The notes: generated by a model from the sequence alone, not told the origin. Shown: positions 1-6,533, numbered from the stretch's first letter. The stretch: DNA of 8,334 bases from CAZOZK01 sp964584245 (GCA_964584245.1 CAZOZK010000047.1:1-8334), one strand, 5' to 3'. A program made the numbers and translations.

Positions 1-87
1 ATACATGGCTCATTTACCGGATTTACCCATGGTTTTCCACTTGATTATTTTGTGCCAAAATTACGAGCAGCCGGCGTCCTCCTCTAG
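1..87 (+). CDS. C-terminal end of an upstream protein (partial), possibly endonuclease/exonuclease/phosphatase-like
   Basis: Frame 1 is open from the first base and ends at TAG (85-87), giving 28 residues that finish in LRAAGVLL. The piece contains GSFTGF followed by a PLDYF segment. This resembles the C-terminal strand and 'IDYIF' motif of endonuclease/exonuclease/phosphatase family proteins, where a T/S-F-x-G-F stretch precedes a hydrophobic-Asp-Tyr turn. The stop lies 44 bases before the likely start of the next gene, a usual gap here. The fragment is too short to prove coding or family. The family suggestion is inference from two short motifs. Confidence 0.45.
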   Translation: MHGSFTGFTHGFPLDYFVPKLRAAGVLL

Positions 88-115
88 ATTGAACTGGTTG
101 TAGATTGAGCTAGTG

Positions 116-124
116 TGTTACACT
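116..124 (+). promoter_or_regulatory. Extended -10 promoter for the HD/beta-lactamase fusion gene
   Basis: TGT immediately before TACACT (119-124) forms an extended -10 element. A start about 7 bases downstream would fall at or near base 131, the A of an ATG, so the message would be leaderless. A weak -35 (TTGTAG, 98-103) sits at a short 15-bp spacing. The same arrangement recurs before other genes in this window. Confidence 0.5.
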
Positions 125-130
125 AAAAAT

Positions 131-2086
131 ATGGGAATACATTACTTCAAAAAACCCAAAAAAGTTGTTAAATCTAAACAGCAATTCCATGATGAAGTAA
201 TTGCGCAGGCCGAGGAAATTCATACCCGGTGGCTCACGAAACGCCCACTAAAAACACTGCCCAAAATTACAGCATATCCCACTACTGAGATACAAGCTGG
301 TGCTTTTAAAATACAATTCCCTGGTTTTTACAAAATGTCTGAAGTGCTACAGAATTCGGATTGGCACAATGACACGGCCATGGATCACACCATTCACTCG
401 CTCAAAAAAACCCGCACCATGATTAAGAGGATCTCAACACTTGAGCCCAAACTACATGAAGTTATTTCCAAGTATTTCGCAGAAGAAATGTGGGGTGAAA
501 CCAGACGCAATTGGTTTGATTGGCTCAAGCTGTTTCATGACTGTGGCAAGCTCGCCACCTATTTTATAGTCAGAGGCCAAACTCAATTTGTGACCCACGA
601 GCTGGCGGGCACACAATTGCTCAAAAAATGGTTGACTGCGGTTGAAATTCCTCCTCAAGCTGAAATGTATTTACTCAATATGATTAGTGCCCACAGCACT
701 ATCCATAACTTGATGGATGATCCTGAACTGACGCACAAGGGTGTGTTAATTCATGCCCGCAAATACTTTTCCAATTATGAAGTGTTGGAGTTGCTGCTCC
801 TTACAACTGCAGATTTATTTGCTTCTCAACTCAAGAAGAATAAACCCAAAGAATACAAACGCAGGATGAAGCTCTGTGAAAATGCCTTACCTGAGTTGAT
901 AGAAACAATAATCCAAGAAAAATTAGCTGAACTCGCGGAACAAGCATGGCAAATGAAAGAAGCGCATATGGCAGCTGTAGAAGAGGAAGAAAGAAAAAAG
1001 TACAACAACTCACTTACTGGAAGAATCAAATCGCTATTGGAATCTGGAATAACTAATAAAGTATTTCCAGGAGCTAGCGTCGTGGTTATCAAAGCTGATG
1101 AGCCCATTACCTACGTTTCTAGTGGTTTTTTTCATTATGGGAGTACAGACCGAAAACCGGTTACTGAAACAAGCATTTTTGACATTGCATCTGTGACAAA
1201 ATCACTGGTTACGGCTACATTGGCGCTGCAATATATACAGGATGGCGTTATTTCTATCGACTCGCCCATCACAGTCTGGGAGTCTGATTCTCACCAGCTT
1301 ACTTTTCGCCACCTGCTTACACATACCGCATCTTTTGCTGGAGCTTTTTCTGATTTGAAAGACAGCTCAGCACAAGAAATCCTTGCCAGTATGCACACAA
1401 AAAAAATGAAAAAAAACCCTGGAACATCTTACGCATATGTAAACACAACAAGCGTTCTCTTGGGCTTAGAGCTAGAAAAAATTGGTGGCGCTTCACTTGA
1501 TTCACTTGCAAAACAACACATTTTTGAAAAAGCAGGCATGCACGACACATTTTACGGCAAGGTGCCAGAACAGCACTTGAGCCGTGTTACAGCAACTGAA
1601 AGAGATAGTTGGCGAATGAAAACAATTCGTGGCGAGGTGCATGATGAAGGCAGCTGGAAATTACTCACTAACACCACAGAAGATGGTCAGCCAGCTCCTC
1701 TCTTTTCTGGTGCAGCGGGAGTATTCACAACGGCAAAAGACATCAGCTCGTATATGTATGCATTTCTGAACCAAGAAATTATCTCAGGTGATACGTTTAC
1801 AGAATTATCTCAAGACCAACGAACGTATGTGGCCGAAAACCATACCACCCAAATCGGGCTTGGCTGGGAACTAGCTCAACCACACTGGATGGGCACACGA
1901 GCCACTGCAGCACATTTCATTGGCAAAACTGGCTTTACCGGTTGCTGCATGATTATGAACCCGGCCCAACGCATCGGCATTGCCCTACTCAGCAATCATA
2001 CTTACCCAAAACGACCGGCAAACCGTGACGCAATTAATGCATTCCGCTCCGCCTTATTTGATGTTATACTCGAGAATATATCCTAA
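131..2086 (+). CDS. HD-domain hydrolase fused to a serine beta-lactamase-like (S12/class C) domain
   Basis: The 651-residue product has two recognisable enzymes in one frame. Residues ~70-250 look like a metal-dependent HD phosphohydrolase: H79, DH 85-86, the HD pair in FHDCGK (136-137), H156 in THELAG, H188 in ISAHS, and D228. A charged, probably coiled-coil helix (~259-292) follows. Residues ~295-651 are a beta-lactamase/penicillin-binding-protein-like serine hydrolase: SVTK (354-357, nucleophile Ser and Lys), HLLTHTAS (from 394), YVN (436-438) and KTG (599-601). All three catalytic motifs are intact. No signal peptide or membrane segment is seen, so the protein should be cytosolic, unusual for an S12 enzyme. 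A GTG at 113 would extend the frame by six residues, but it overlaps the extended -10 box, so ATG 131 is preferred. No Shine-Dalgarno is visible. Substrates of both domains are unknown. The N-terminal HD part most resembles nucleotide/RNA-type HD domains, but this is only a visual judgement. Confidence 0.85.
   Translation: MGIHYFKKPKKVVKSKQQFHDEVIAQAEEIHTRWLTKRPLKTLPKITAYPTTEIQAGAFKIQFPGFYKMSEVLQNSDWHNDTAMDHTIHSLKKTRTMIKRISTLEPKLHEVISKYFAEEMWGETRRNWFDWLKLFHDCGKLATYFIVRGQTQFVTHELAGTQLLKKWLTAVEIPPQAEMYLLNMISAHSTIHNLMDDPELTHKGVLIHARKYFSNYEVLELLLLTTADLFASQLKKNKPKEYKRRMKLCENALPELIETIIQEKLAELAEQAWQMKEAHMAAVEEEERKKYNNSLTGRIKSLLESGITNKVFPGASVVVIKADEPITYVSSGFFHYGSTDRKPVTETSIFDIASVTKSLVTATLALQYIQDGVISIDSPITVWESDSHQLTFRHLLTHTASFAGAFSDLKDSSAQEILASMHTKKMKKNPGTSYAYVNTTSVLLGLELEKIGGASLDSLAKQHIFEKAGMHDTFYGKVPEQHLSRVTATERDSWRMKTIRGEVHDEGSWKLLTNTTEDGQPAPLFSGAAGVFTTAKDISSYMYAFLNQEIISGDTFTELSQDQRTYVAENHTTQIGLGWELAQPHWMGTRATAAHFIGKTGFTGCCMIMNPAQRIGIALLSNHTYPKRPANRDAINAFRSALFDVILENIS
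2062..2070 (+). promoter_or_regulatory. Extended -10 promoter for the second HD gene, inside the end of the preceding gene
   Basis: TGT directly precedes TATACT (2065-2070), inside the last codons of the fusion gene. A start near 2077 would give a leader of about 15 bases before ATG 2093. A second -10-like TATACA (2088-2093) could instead serve ATG 2111. Which one acts cannot be decided from sequence. Confidence 0.4.
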
Positions 2087-2092
2087 CTATAC

Positions 2093-2722
2093 ATGGGAAC
2101 CCCCTTTCTTATGCAAGATACACTGGACCTCCAAAAATCAACATCAACAAACCAAGTCATCCCTGGCTGCAATTATTTTGAGATTATCCACAAGTACATT
2201 GCCCCTGATAGTTTTACGTATAGTATCTACCTGCCACATGTCGTTATGGTGACACACAAGGCATTGCAAATTGCTCGAGGCATGAGTCTGAGTGCCCAAA
2301 GCCTGCGATTTATTGAGGAGGCTGCTATGCTCCACGACATCGGCGTAATCAAAGTGAACAGTCCTAAACTTGGTACCACTGGAGATCTACCTTACATTTG
2401 TCATGGTAACCAAGGCCGCATTATTCTCGAGGCAGAAGGCCTCCCACAACACGCGCTCGTTGCCGAACGACATACCGGTGTGGGCATTTCTAAACAACAA
2501 ATTATTGAGCGAAATCTCCCAATCCCACAGCGTGACATGCTCGCCGAATCCATCGAAGAAAAAATAATCTCCTACGCCGATCTGTTTTATAGCAAACGTG
2601 CCGCACAACTGTGGATCGACGAATCACCCGCTGAAATCGAAGCCGAACTCGCTCAGTTTGGCGCCGACCAGGTAGCCGTATTCCGCGAATGGCACGCACA
2701 GTTCGGAAAATACGCAGCATAA
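2093..2722 (+). CDS. HD-domain phosphohydrolase, TIGR00295-like
   Basis: This 209-residue protein has a complete HD metal site: H49 in LPHVVMV, the HD pair in MLHDIGV (81-82), H104 in YICHGNQG, H127 in ERHTGVG, and D163 in ISYADLF. The segment GLP-x-HALVAERHTGVGIS, then LPIPQRD and EEKIISYAD, matches what I know of the small stand-alone HD family TIGR00295, found in archaea and many small-genome bacteria. It probably hydrolyses a phosphate ester or nucleotide in the cytosol, but no substrate is established. The gene begins 6 bases after the stop of the HD/beta-lactamase gene, so the two may be co-transcribed even though a promoter-like box lies between. ATG 2111 (residue 7) is an alternative start; neither has a clear Shine-Dalgarno. 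The first ~40 residues are poorly conserved in appearance. Confidence 0.85.
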   Translation: MGTPFLMQDTLDLQKSTSTNQVIPGCNYFEIIHKYIAPDSFTYSIYLPHVVMVTHKALQIARGMSLSAQSLRFIEEAAMLHDIGVIKVNSPKLGTTGDLPYICHGNQGRIILEAEGLPQHALVAERHTGVGISKQQIIERNLPIPQRDMLAESIEEKIISYADLFYSKRAAQLWIDESPAEIEAELAQFGADQVAVFREWHAQFGKYAA

Positions 2723-2748
2723 GTCTACCTCACCAATCTGCCCACAGC

Positions 2749-2757
2749 TGATATAAT
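2749..2757 (+). promoter_or_regulatory. tRNA-Ser promoter, perfect extended -10
   Basis: TGA plus consensus TATAAT (2752-2757) stands 20 bases before the tRNA 5' end, so transcription would begin about 2764 and leave a short 5' trailer for RNase P. No good -35 is visible, as expected for an extended -10 promoter. Confidence 0.7.
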
Positions 2758-2776
2758 AGGAAATTATTGCAAACCA

Positions 2777-2863
2777 GGAAGCGTCGCATAGTGGCTATTG
2801 CACAAGGTTGCTAACCTTGACCGGATTTCCGGTTCATGGGTTCGAATCCCATCGCTTCCGCCA
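2777..2863 (+). tRNA. tRNA-Ser(GCU), CCA encoded
   Basis: The acceptor strands GGAAGCG (2777-2783) and CGCTTCC (2853-2859) pair fully, followed by discriminator G (typical of serine tRNAs) and an encoded CCA (2861-2863). The anticodon stem CAAGG/CCTTG encloses the loop TTGCTAA, giving anticodon GCT, which reads AGC/AGU serine codons. A long variable arm with CCGG/CCGG stem, the class II mark of tRNA-Ser, precedes the T arm ATGGG-TTCGAAT-CCCAT. The D arm has a short GCA/TGC stem. Position 9 appears to be C rather than the usual A. The gene has its own promoter and terminator and is a single transcription unit. Confidence 0.97.
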
Positions 2864-2898
2864 ATAAAAAAGAAGCCTTTAGGCTTCTTTTTTATTGG
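2861..2898 (+). terminator. Rho-independent terminator of tRNA-Ser, perfect 17-bp stem, probably bidirectional
   Basis: The arms 2861-2877 and 2882-2898 are perfect reverse complements around a TTTA loop. The core is AGAAGCC/GGCTTCT with an A-tract on one side and TTTTTT on the other. It can therefore stop transcription from the tRNA and also, on the minus strand, from the EamA gene that ends at 2994. The stem begins with the tRNA's own CCA, so the mature 3' end lies inside the hairpin and must be freed by trimming. Confidence 0.9.
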
Positions 2899-2920
2899 TT
2901 GAATGGCTATGGATTTTTAT

Positions 2921-2992
2921 CCTGCCGGCAAGTGCCGCAGCGAAGTGAAGGCACCTGCCTAATGCACGCGAAGCGGGCCATCGCTTCCCCAA
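2921..2992. repeat. GC-rich hairpin patch with a partial copy of the tRNA-Ser 3' end
   Basis: Between two AT-rich stretches lies a GC-rich noncoding patch. Arms 2927-2936 (GGCAAGTGCC) and 2950-2959 (GGCACCTGCC) pair with one mismatch around a 13-base loop. Arms 2970-2975 and 2982-2987 (GAAGCG/CGCTTC) form a second hairpin. CCTGCC occurs twice, as does GCGAAG. The last bases, CCATCGCTTCC (2978-2988) then CCAA, repeat tRNA positions 2849-2864 with one missing base. It has the look of a dispersed structured repeat or an old attachment-site scar. Copy number elsewhere in the genome cannot be seen. Confidence 0.5.
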
Positions 2993-2993
2993 C

Positions 2994-3881
2994 TTACATA
3001 CTTAAATAATTTGAAAGTGTAATGATTACCACACCAAATATCATTACAGAGATAGGTAACAATCTATCTTTAATTTTCTCCTTAAAAAGGAAACCAGCTA
3101 AAAGAGTTGAATAAATAGCGGTTGTATTATCAGAAGCATCAGCAAATGCTACAAAAGTATACGTCACTGCTAACATGAACAAAAATATTTTGACTCCATC
3201 GATTAGACCTAATGGTAAAAACTGTTTGAATTTTGCAAAGCTCAACAAATTTATAACATTTTTCTTATGCTTAATGATTAAAAGTAAAGTAAAGAAGATT
3301 AGTAAGCCGGAAGCTGCAGAAAGTGTGAAGAAAGAAGTGCTGCTATTATTAATGCCTGCTTTATTGACAGAATAAATAATTCCATACAGAAACGCTGATA
3401 ATAAAATTAACCGTGCCGCTAAATCTGAAAATAATAGTCTAAGAGGTAAAAGTGGATGTTTGAAACGATCTTTTTGAGGAAGATTCAAAAGGTATGTTCC
3501 ACACATTATGATAAAAATTCCTAATATTCCTAGAGCACCTGGCATTTCTTTATTAATAATTGATGATGAAATAAGCGAAAAAACTACTGAGAAAGTTGAC
3601 AACGGTATAACAAGTGAGACGTCACCATTTTTAAGTGCATAAAAATATAAAGATAACGCAAAAGCATCTAGAAAAAGTCTAATTCCCAAAAACAAATAAA
3701 AATTCTGTCCAAGAACTGGAATACCGTTCACAACAACTGCAGGTATCAAAAAAAACAATGATAAAAAAATCGTGTACCAAATAACAACAAATGGCTCTTC
3801 TTGTTTTACCAATTTCTTGTTTAAAATGTTTTGAGTTGCTTGAAGTATAGCAGAACCTTGAGCAAACAGTATACCTATCAT
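2994..3881 (-). CDS. EamA/DMT-superfamily transporter
   Basis: This 295-residue integral membrane protein has about ten hydrophobic segments in two repeats of five (roughly 2-19, 31-51, 60-82, 87-106, 113-133, and 155-173, 184-204, 221-242, 252-266, 273-293). That is the usual length and layout of drug/metabolite transporters with paired EamA domains. Each repeat carries the family's charged turn after its fourth helix: NKEMPG (~110-114) and FKEKIKD (~266-272). Such proteins move small metabolites across the inner membrane; the substrate cannot be predicted. The gene is AT-rich, more so than the HD genes across the tRNA. It is divergent from the cupin gene with 77 bases between starts, and its end faces the tRNA terminator. 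Confidence 0.85.
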   Translation of the reverse strand: MIGILFAQGSAILQATQNILNKKLVKQEEPFVVIWYTIFLSLFFLIPAVVVNGIPVLGQNFYLFLGIRLFLDAFALSLYFYALKNGDVSLVIPLSTFSVVFSLISSSIINKEMPGALGILGIFIIMCGTYLLNLPQKDRFKHPLLPLRLLFSDLAARLILLSAFLYGIIYSVNKAGINNSSTSFFTLSAASGLLIFFTLLLIIKHKKNVINLLSFAKFKQFLPLGLIDGVKIFLFMLAVTYTFVAFADASDNTTAIYSTLLAGFLFKEKIKDRLLPISVMIFGVVIITLSNYLSM

Positions 3882-3891
3882 AAGTTCGCTG

Positions 3892-3919
3892 ATTATCTCA
3901 TCTTTTAATAAACAGACAA
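3892..3919 (-). promoter_or_regulatory. Promoter of the EamA transporter gene
   Basis: On the minus strand, TGA precedes GATAAT (3892-3897), an extended -10. A partial -35, TTGTCT (3914-3919), sits 16 bp upstream. A start about 7 bases after the -10 leaves a leader of only 3-4 bases before the ATG at 3881, so the message is close to leaderless. Confidence 0.5.
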
Positions 3920-3942
3920 AGAGCTATTAGATATTTCACTCA

Positions 3943-3951
3943 TGCTAAAAT
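3943..3951 (+). promoter_or_regulatory. Extended -10 promoter of the cupin-fold gene
   Basis: TGC precedes TAAAAT (3946-3951), and the ATG is at 3959, 7 bases after the box, so transcription should begin at the start codon itself. The ten bases ATGCTAAAAT are identical to those before the Nudix gene. No clear -35 is visible. Confidence 0.6.
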
Positions 3952-3958
3952 ACCTTAA

Positions 3959-4381
3959 ATGAGAAAACTAGAAACTTTTACTCATGGAGATAAGGCACTC
4001 CGTACAGAATTCATCGAAACCACTAACGTGGCCCCAGGAGTTGTGTGTGATGTGTACTATCATCCAGAAACACAAGAAAGAGACTTAGGAATAATTTACA
4101 TTGAAGCGGGAAAGAAAACGCCACTACAGAAAGTGCTAAGTGGTGATGAAACAATTGAAGGTTATATTTCTGGTAAAGGAAAACTACTTATACTTAAACC
4201 TAGTGGTGAAAAATTAGAATTTGAAGTTGGACCTGACAATGAAGGATTCTCACACACCATTGAAGTTGGAGACATCATGCAATGGCAAGCAATAGAAAAT
4301 CTGGTTGTTTTCGAAATTTGCTTTCCACCATATTGGGAAGGAAGATTTAAGAATTTAGATGAAAATGAAGTTGATTTCTAA
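3959..4381 (+). CDS. Small cupin-fold protein lacking the usual metal ligands
   Basis: The 140-residue protein is rich in short beta strands and has a cupin-like order. A GKKTPLQKVLSGDETIEGYI segment (~51-70) is followed by SGKGKLLIL (~71-79), and a GDIMQWQAIEN segment (104-114) stands where cupin motif 2 belongs. The histidines that bind metal in motif 1 (HxH) and motif 2 are absent, with T, Q and W/A in their places, so it is probably a binding or isomerase-like cupin rather than a metal dioxygenase. The end, FEICFPPYWEGRFKNL (118-133), looks like a conserved family tail. I do not recognise a specific function. It starts at a leaderless ATG and lies 29 bases before the Nudix start; both have their own -10, so a shared operon is possible but not required. 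Confidence 0.7.
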   Translation: MRKLETFTHGDKALRTEFIETTNVAPGVVCDVYYHPETQERDLGIIYIEAGKKTPLQKVLSGDETIEGYISGKGKLLILKPSGEKLEFEVGPDNEGFSHTIEVGDIMQWQAIENLVVFEICFPPYWEGRFKNLDENEVDF

Positions 4382-4396
4382 AGCCCACTCAATTAA

Positions 4397-4405
4397 TGCT
4401 AAAAT
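4397..4405 (+). promoter_or_regulatory. Extended -10 promoter of the Nudix gene
   Basis: TGC plus TAAAAT (4400-4405) stands just 5 bases before ATG 4411, in the short gap after the cupin gene. The box overlaps an in-frame ATG at 4396, which therefore is unlikely to be in the message. No good -35 at normal spacing. Confidence 0.6.
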
Positions 4406-4410
4406 CACTT

Positions 4411-4956
4411 ATGTGGAAAATCCTCAACACCAAAAAAATCTTTGAACACCCAAGAATCACCCTGCTTGAAGACGACATTGAACTCCCCGACGGATCACAC
4501 ACTCAATACCTAAAATTCCTCAACAAAGGTGATGGCTCAGACATCATCGCAATTAATCAGGAAAATAAAATCCTCCTACAAAAAGAATATAATCACCCCG
4601 TTGGCATTGAGCTCTGGCAATTTCCCGGTGGATTTATCGACCAAGGAGAAACACACGAACAAGCCGCGCTGCGCGAACTACAAGAAGAAAGTGGCTATAC
4701 CGCTGATGAAATTACCTACATCGGCTATCACCATATTTATCGAAGAAGAATCTCCGAAATATCACATGTGCACATTGCAAAAAACCTACGATTTTTAGGC
4801 GAAAATCGTGAAGCATCGGAGACCGGTATGACGCATGAATGGTTTACTGAAGATGAGATCGATACCATGATCCAAGAAGGAGTAATCACCGCTGGTGACA
4901 CCCTCGCAATTTGGATGTTATATAAAGCACATCAAAAAAACACGACTCTTGTTTAA
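4411..4956 (+). CDS. Nudix hydrolase, ADP-ribose pyrophosphatase-like
   Basis: The 181-residue protein contains a perfect Nudix box, G-x5-E-x7-RE-L-QEE-S-G-Y, at residues 74-96. The Glu pair at 92-93 and the Arg-Glu at 88-89 are the metal and catalytic positions. The box is preceded by ELWQFPGGFID (68-77), matching the 'ElpaG' lead-in of ADP-ribose/NDP-sugar pyrophosphatases, and the N-terminal strand region (EDDIELPDG, 20-28) also fits that subgroup. It would cleave a nucleoside diphosphate linked to another group into two phosphates in the cytosol. ADP-ribose is the most likely substrate by resemblance only. An upstream ATG at 4396 adds five residues but overlaps the -10 box, so 4411 is chosen, giving a leaderless start. 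The stop is 2 bases from the end of cysS on the other strand, with no terminator between. Confidence 0.9.
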   Translation: MWKILNTKKIFEHPRITLLEDDIELPDGSHTQYLKFLNKGDGSDIIAINQENKILLQKEYNHPVGIELWQFPGGFIDQGETHEQAALRELQEESGYTADEITYIGYHHIYRRRISEISHVHIAKNLRFLGENREASETGMTHEWFTEDEIDTMIQEGVITAGDTLAIWMLYKAHQKNTTLV

Positions 4957-4958
4957 AC

Positions 4959-6458
4959 TTAGGATCGTTTGGTAATGGTAAAGCCAGTTGAAGTATCTGA
5001 GATAACATACCCTGCAGAAAGAATTTGCTGCCTCAACTCATCAGCAGCTGCCCAATTTTTTTCACGTTTTTTTTCAGCCCTAGCTTCTGCCATGGCATAG
5101 ATATGCTCAGGAATCTCAAATGATTCTTCCTTTTGCTCAAATTCCAATAAGTCGATGGCTAAAATAGTATCAATAGCTTTTACAAGCCGATACTTTTCTC
5201 GTGAGGTCACTAATTTTTCATCTTCTTCAAGAATAGTCCAGAGGATAGAAAGGACAACTGGAGTATTTAGACCTGAGGCTAAAGCTGCTATAAACTGCAT
5301 TTCAAGCTCTTGGGCTCTAGTACTTAGTGCTTGTTCCATATCAGGAATATCAGTGCTAACTGATTTTCTAACCTTTTTACGTAAACTTTCATACTCGCGT
5401 TGTACGTTTTGCAAAGATTCCTCACTGACTTCAAGTGGGCTATTATATTTAGCTTTAAGGTACATAAGTCTCAAAGCTAATGGGTCAATTTTCTGTTCTT
5501 TTAACGATTCGATTGTAATGACATTACCTAAACTCTTACTCATTTTTGTTGGGCGCATGACCCCATGTTCATCTGGTGTTAATAAATTAACATGTCCAGA
5601 ATGCATCCAGTGTTTTACAAACGGAGCCTGTCCCGTTGCAGCTTCTGATTGGGCGATTTCATTTGGATGATGTGTCTGTTGCAGATCAACACCACCTGTA
5701 TGCACATCAAATTGTGGGCCAAGATATTTCATTGCCATGGCTGAGCACTCAATATGCCATCCAGGGAAACCCAGTCCCCAAGGTGATGTCCATTCCATAT
5801 CTCTTTTTTCATTCTCACGTGAAAATTTCCATAATGCAAAATCAGTTGAATTTCTTTTTTCACCCATTTCAACTCGAGAGCCTGCTTTTAGGTGTTCAAA
5901 ATCAAGATCAGATAATGTACCATAATCATCAAGCTTACTAGTGTCAAAGTAAATTCCGTCGTTAGTGCGGTATGTAAAACCTTTTTGTTCAAGTGTTGAA
6001 ACAAGTTCAATTTGTTCTTTTATATGATCAGTGGCTTTACATAAAACATCAGGCATTAGAATATTAAGTGCAACTAAATCTGCAAGCCATCGTTGTGTAT
6101 AGATACCAGCCACTTCCCATGCAGTTTTATTTTCAGCAACTGCTTGCTTCATCAACTTATCTTCGCCATCATCACCATCAGAGACTAAGTGGCCAACATC
6201 AGTGATATTTATTACATGTTTTACATCATAGCCTGCTAAAAGTAGAGTTCTCCTAAGAGTATCCGCAAAAACGTTTGCTCTATGGTTACCGATGTGGGCA
6301 TCTTTATATACAGTAGGCCCACAAGAATACATGCCAACTACACCATCTGGAGAAATTGGTTGAAAATGTTCATCTACCCGTGTCATTGAGTTTTTAAGAA
6401 CTAAGTTTTTTCTTAATAATTCTTGAGCACCTTGAGAAATATTTTCTTTTAGATTCAT
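4959..6458 (-). CDS. cysS: Cysteinyl-tRNA synthetase
   Basis: The 499-residue enzyme charges tRNA-Cys with cysteine in the cytosol. The class I signatures are HIGN (55-58, the HIGH motif) after CGPTVY (46-51), and KMSKS (305-309). The zinc site that selects cysteine is complete: C46, C238 in WHIECS, H263 and E267 in HHPNE. A DALR-type helical anticodon-recognition region begins near residue 330 and the usual short C-terminal domain ends in the DTSTGFTITKRS tail. Length is normal. The first ~18 residues (MNLKENISQG...) are extra relative to the family core. The ATG at 6458 has an AGGA Shine-Dalgarno 8 bases upstream and a strong promoter ~50 bases upstream, so unlike several neighbours it has a normal leader. 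The next gene upstream on this strand ends 107 bases away. Confidence 0.97.
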   Translation of the reverse strand: MNLKENISQGAQELLRKNLVLKNSMTRVDEHFQPISPDGVVGMYSCGPTVYKDAHIGNHRANVFADTLRRTLLLAGYDVKHVINITDVGHLVSDGDDGEDKLMKQAVAENKTAWEVAGIYTQRWLADLVALNILMPDVLCKATDHIKEQIELVSTLEQKGFTYRTNDGIYFDTSKLDDYGTLSDLDFEHLKAGSRVEMGEKRNSTDFALWKFSRENEKRDMEWTSPWGLGFPGWHIECSAMAMKYLGPQFDVHTGGVDLQQTHHPNEIAQSEAATGQAPFVKHWMHSGHVNLLTPDEHGVMRPTKMSKSLGNVITIESLKEQKIDPLALRLMYLKAKYNSPLEVSEESLQNVQREYESLRKKVRKSVSTDIPDMEQALSTRAQELEMQFIAALASGLNTPVVLSILWTILEEDEKLVTSREKYRLVKAIDTILAIDLLEFEQKEESFEIPEHIYAMAEARAEKKREKNWAAADELRQQILSAGYVISDTSTGFTITKRS

Positions 6459-6504
6459 ACTGTAGTCCTATTTTTTACAACCGAATATATTGTAACTTGT
6501 TCAA

Positions 6505-6533
6505 AGTATATTGCGATGTGAAGAAAATATCAA
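6505..6533 (-). promoter_or_regulatory. Sigma-70-type promoter of cysS
   Basis: On the minus strand, TTGATA (6528-6533), a 17-bp spacer and TATACT (6505-6510) form a near-consensus promoter. Transcription would begin about 6498, giving a ~40-base leader with AGGA before the cysS ATG. The leader is too short for a T-box riboswitch. Confidence 0.7.

Noticed and set aside
900..1030. A frameshift or fused stop between two separate genes at the linker.
   Set aside because: The frame is continuous, with no internal start signal, promoter-like box or Shine-Dalgarno at the linker; the charged helix reads as a normal connector.
826..1107. Minus-strand open frames across the linker of the HD/beta-lactamase gene.
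   Set aside because: They oppose a coherent two-domain protein, are low complexity and have no start signals.
131..2086. The HD part as a Cas3-type HD nuclease and thus a CRISPR link.
   Set aside because: No helicase domain, no other cas gene and no repeat-spacer array are present; the partner domain is a serine hydrolase.
3905..3943. A 12-codon minus-strand frame (MSEISNSSLSVY) before the EamA gene as a leader peptide.
   Set aside because: It lies upstream of the EamA -10 and would not be in the transcript; no start signal of its own.
5155..5670. A long open frame on the plus strand inside cysS.
   Set aside because: It is antisense to well-conserved cysS motifs (KMSKS, HHPNE) and its translation has no recognisable domain; it is a shadow frame.
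6459..6500. A T-box or other riboswitch in front of cysS.
   Set aside because: The promoter at 6505-6533 leaves only ~40 bases of leader, without specifier loop, T-box sequence or anti-terminator.
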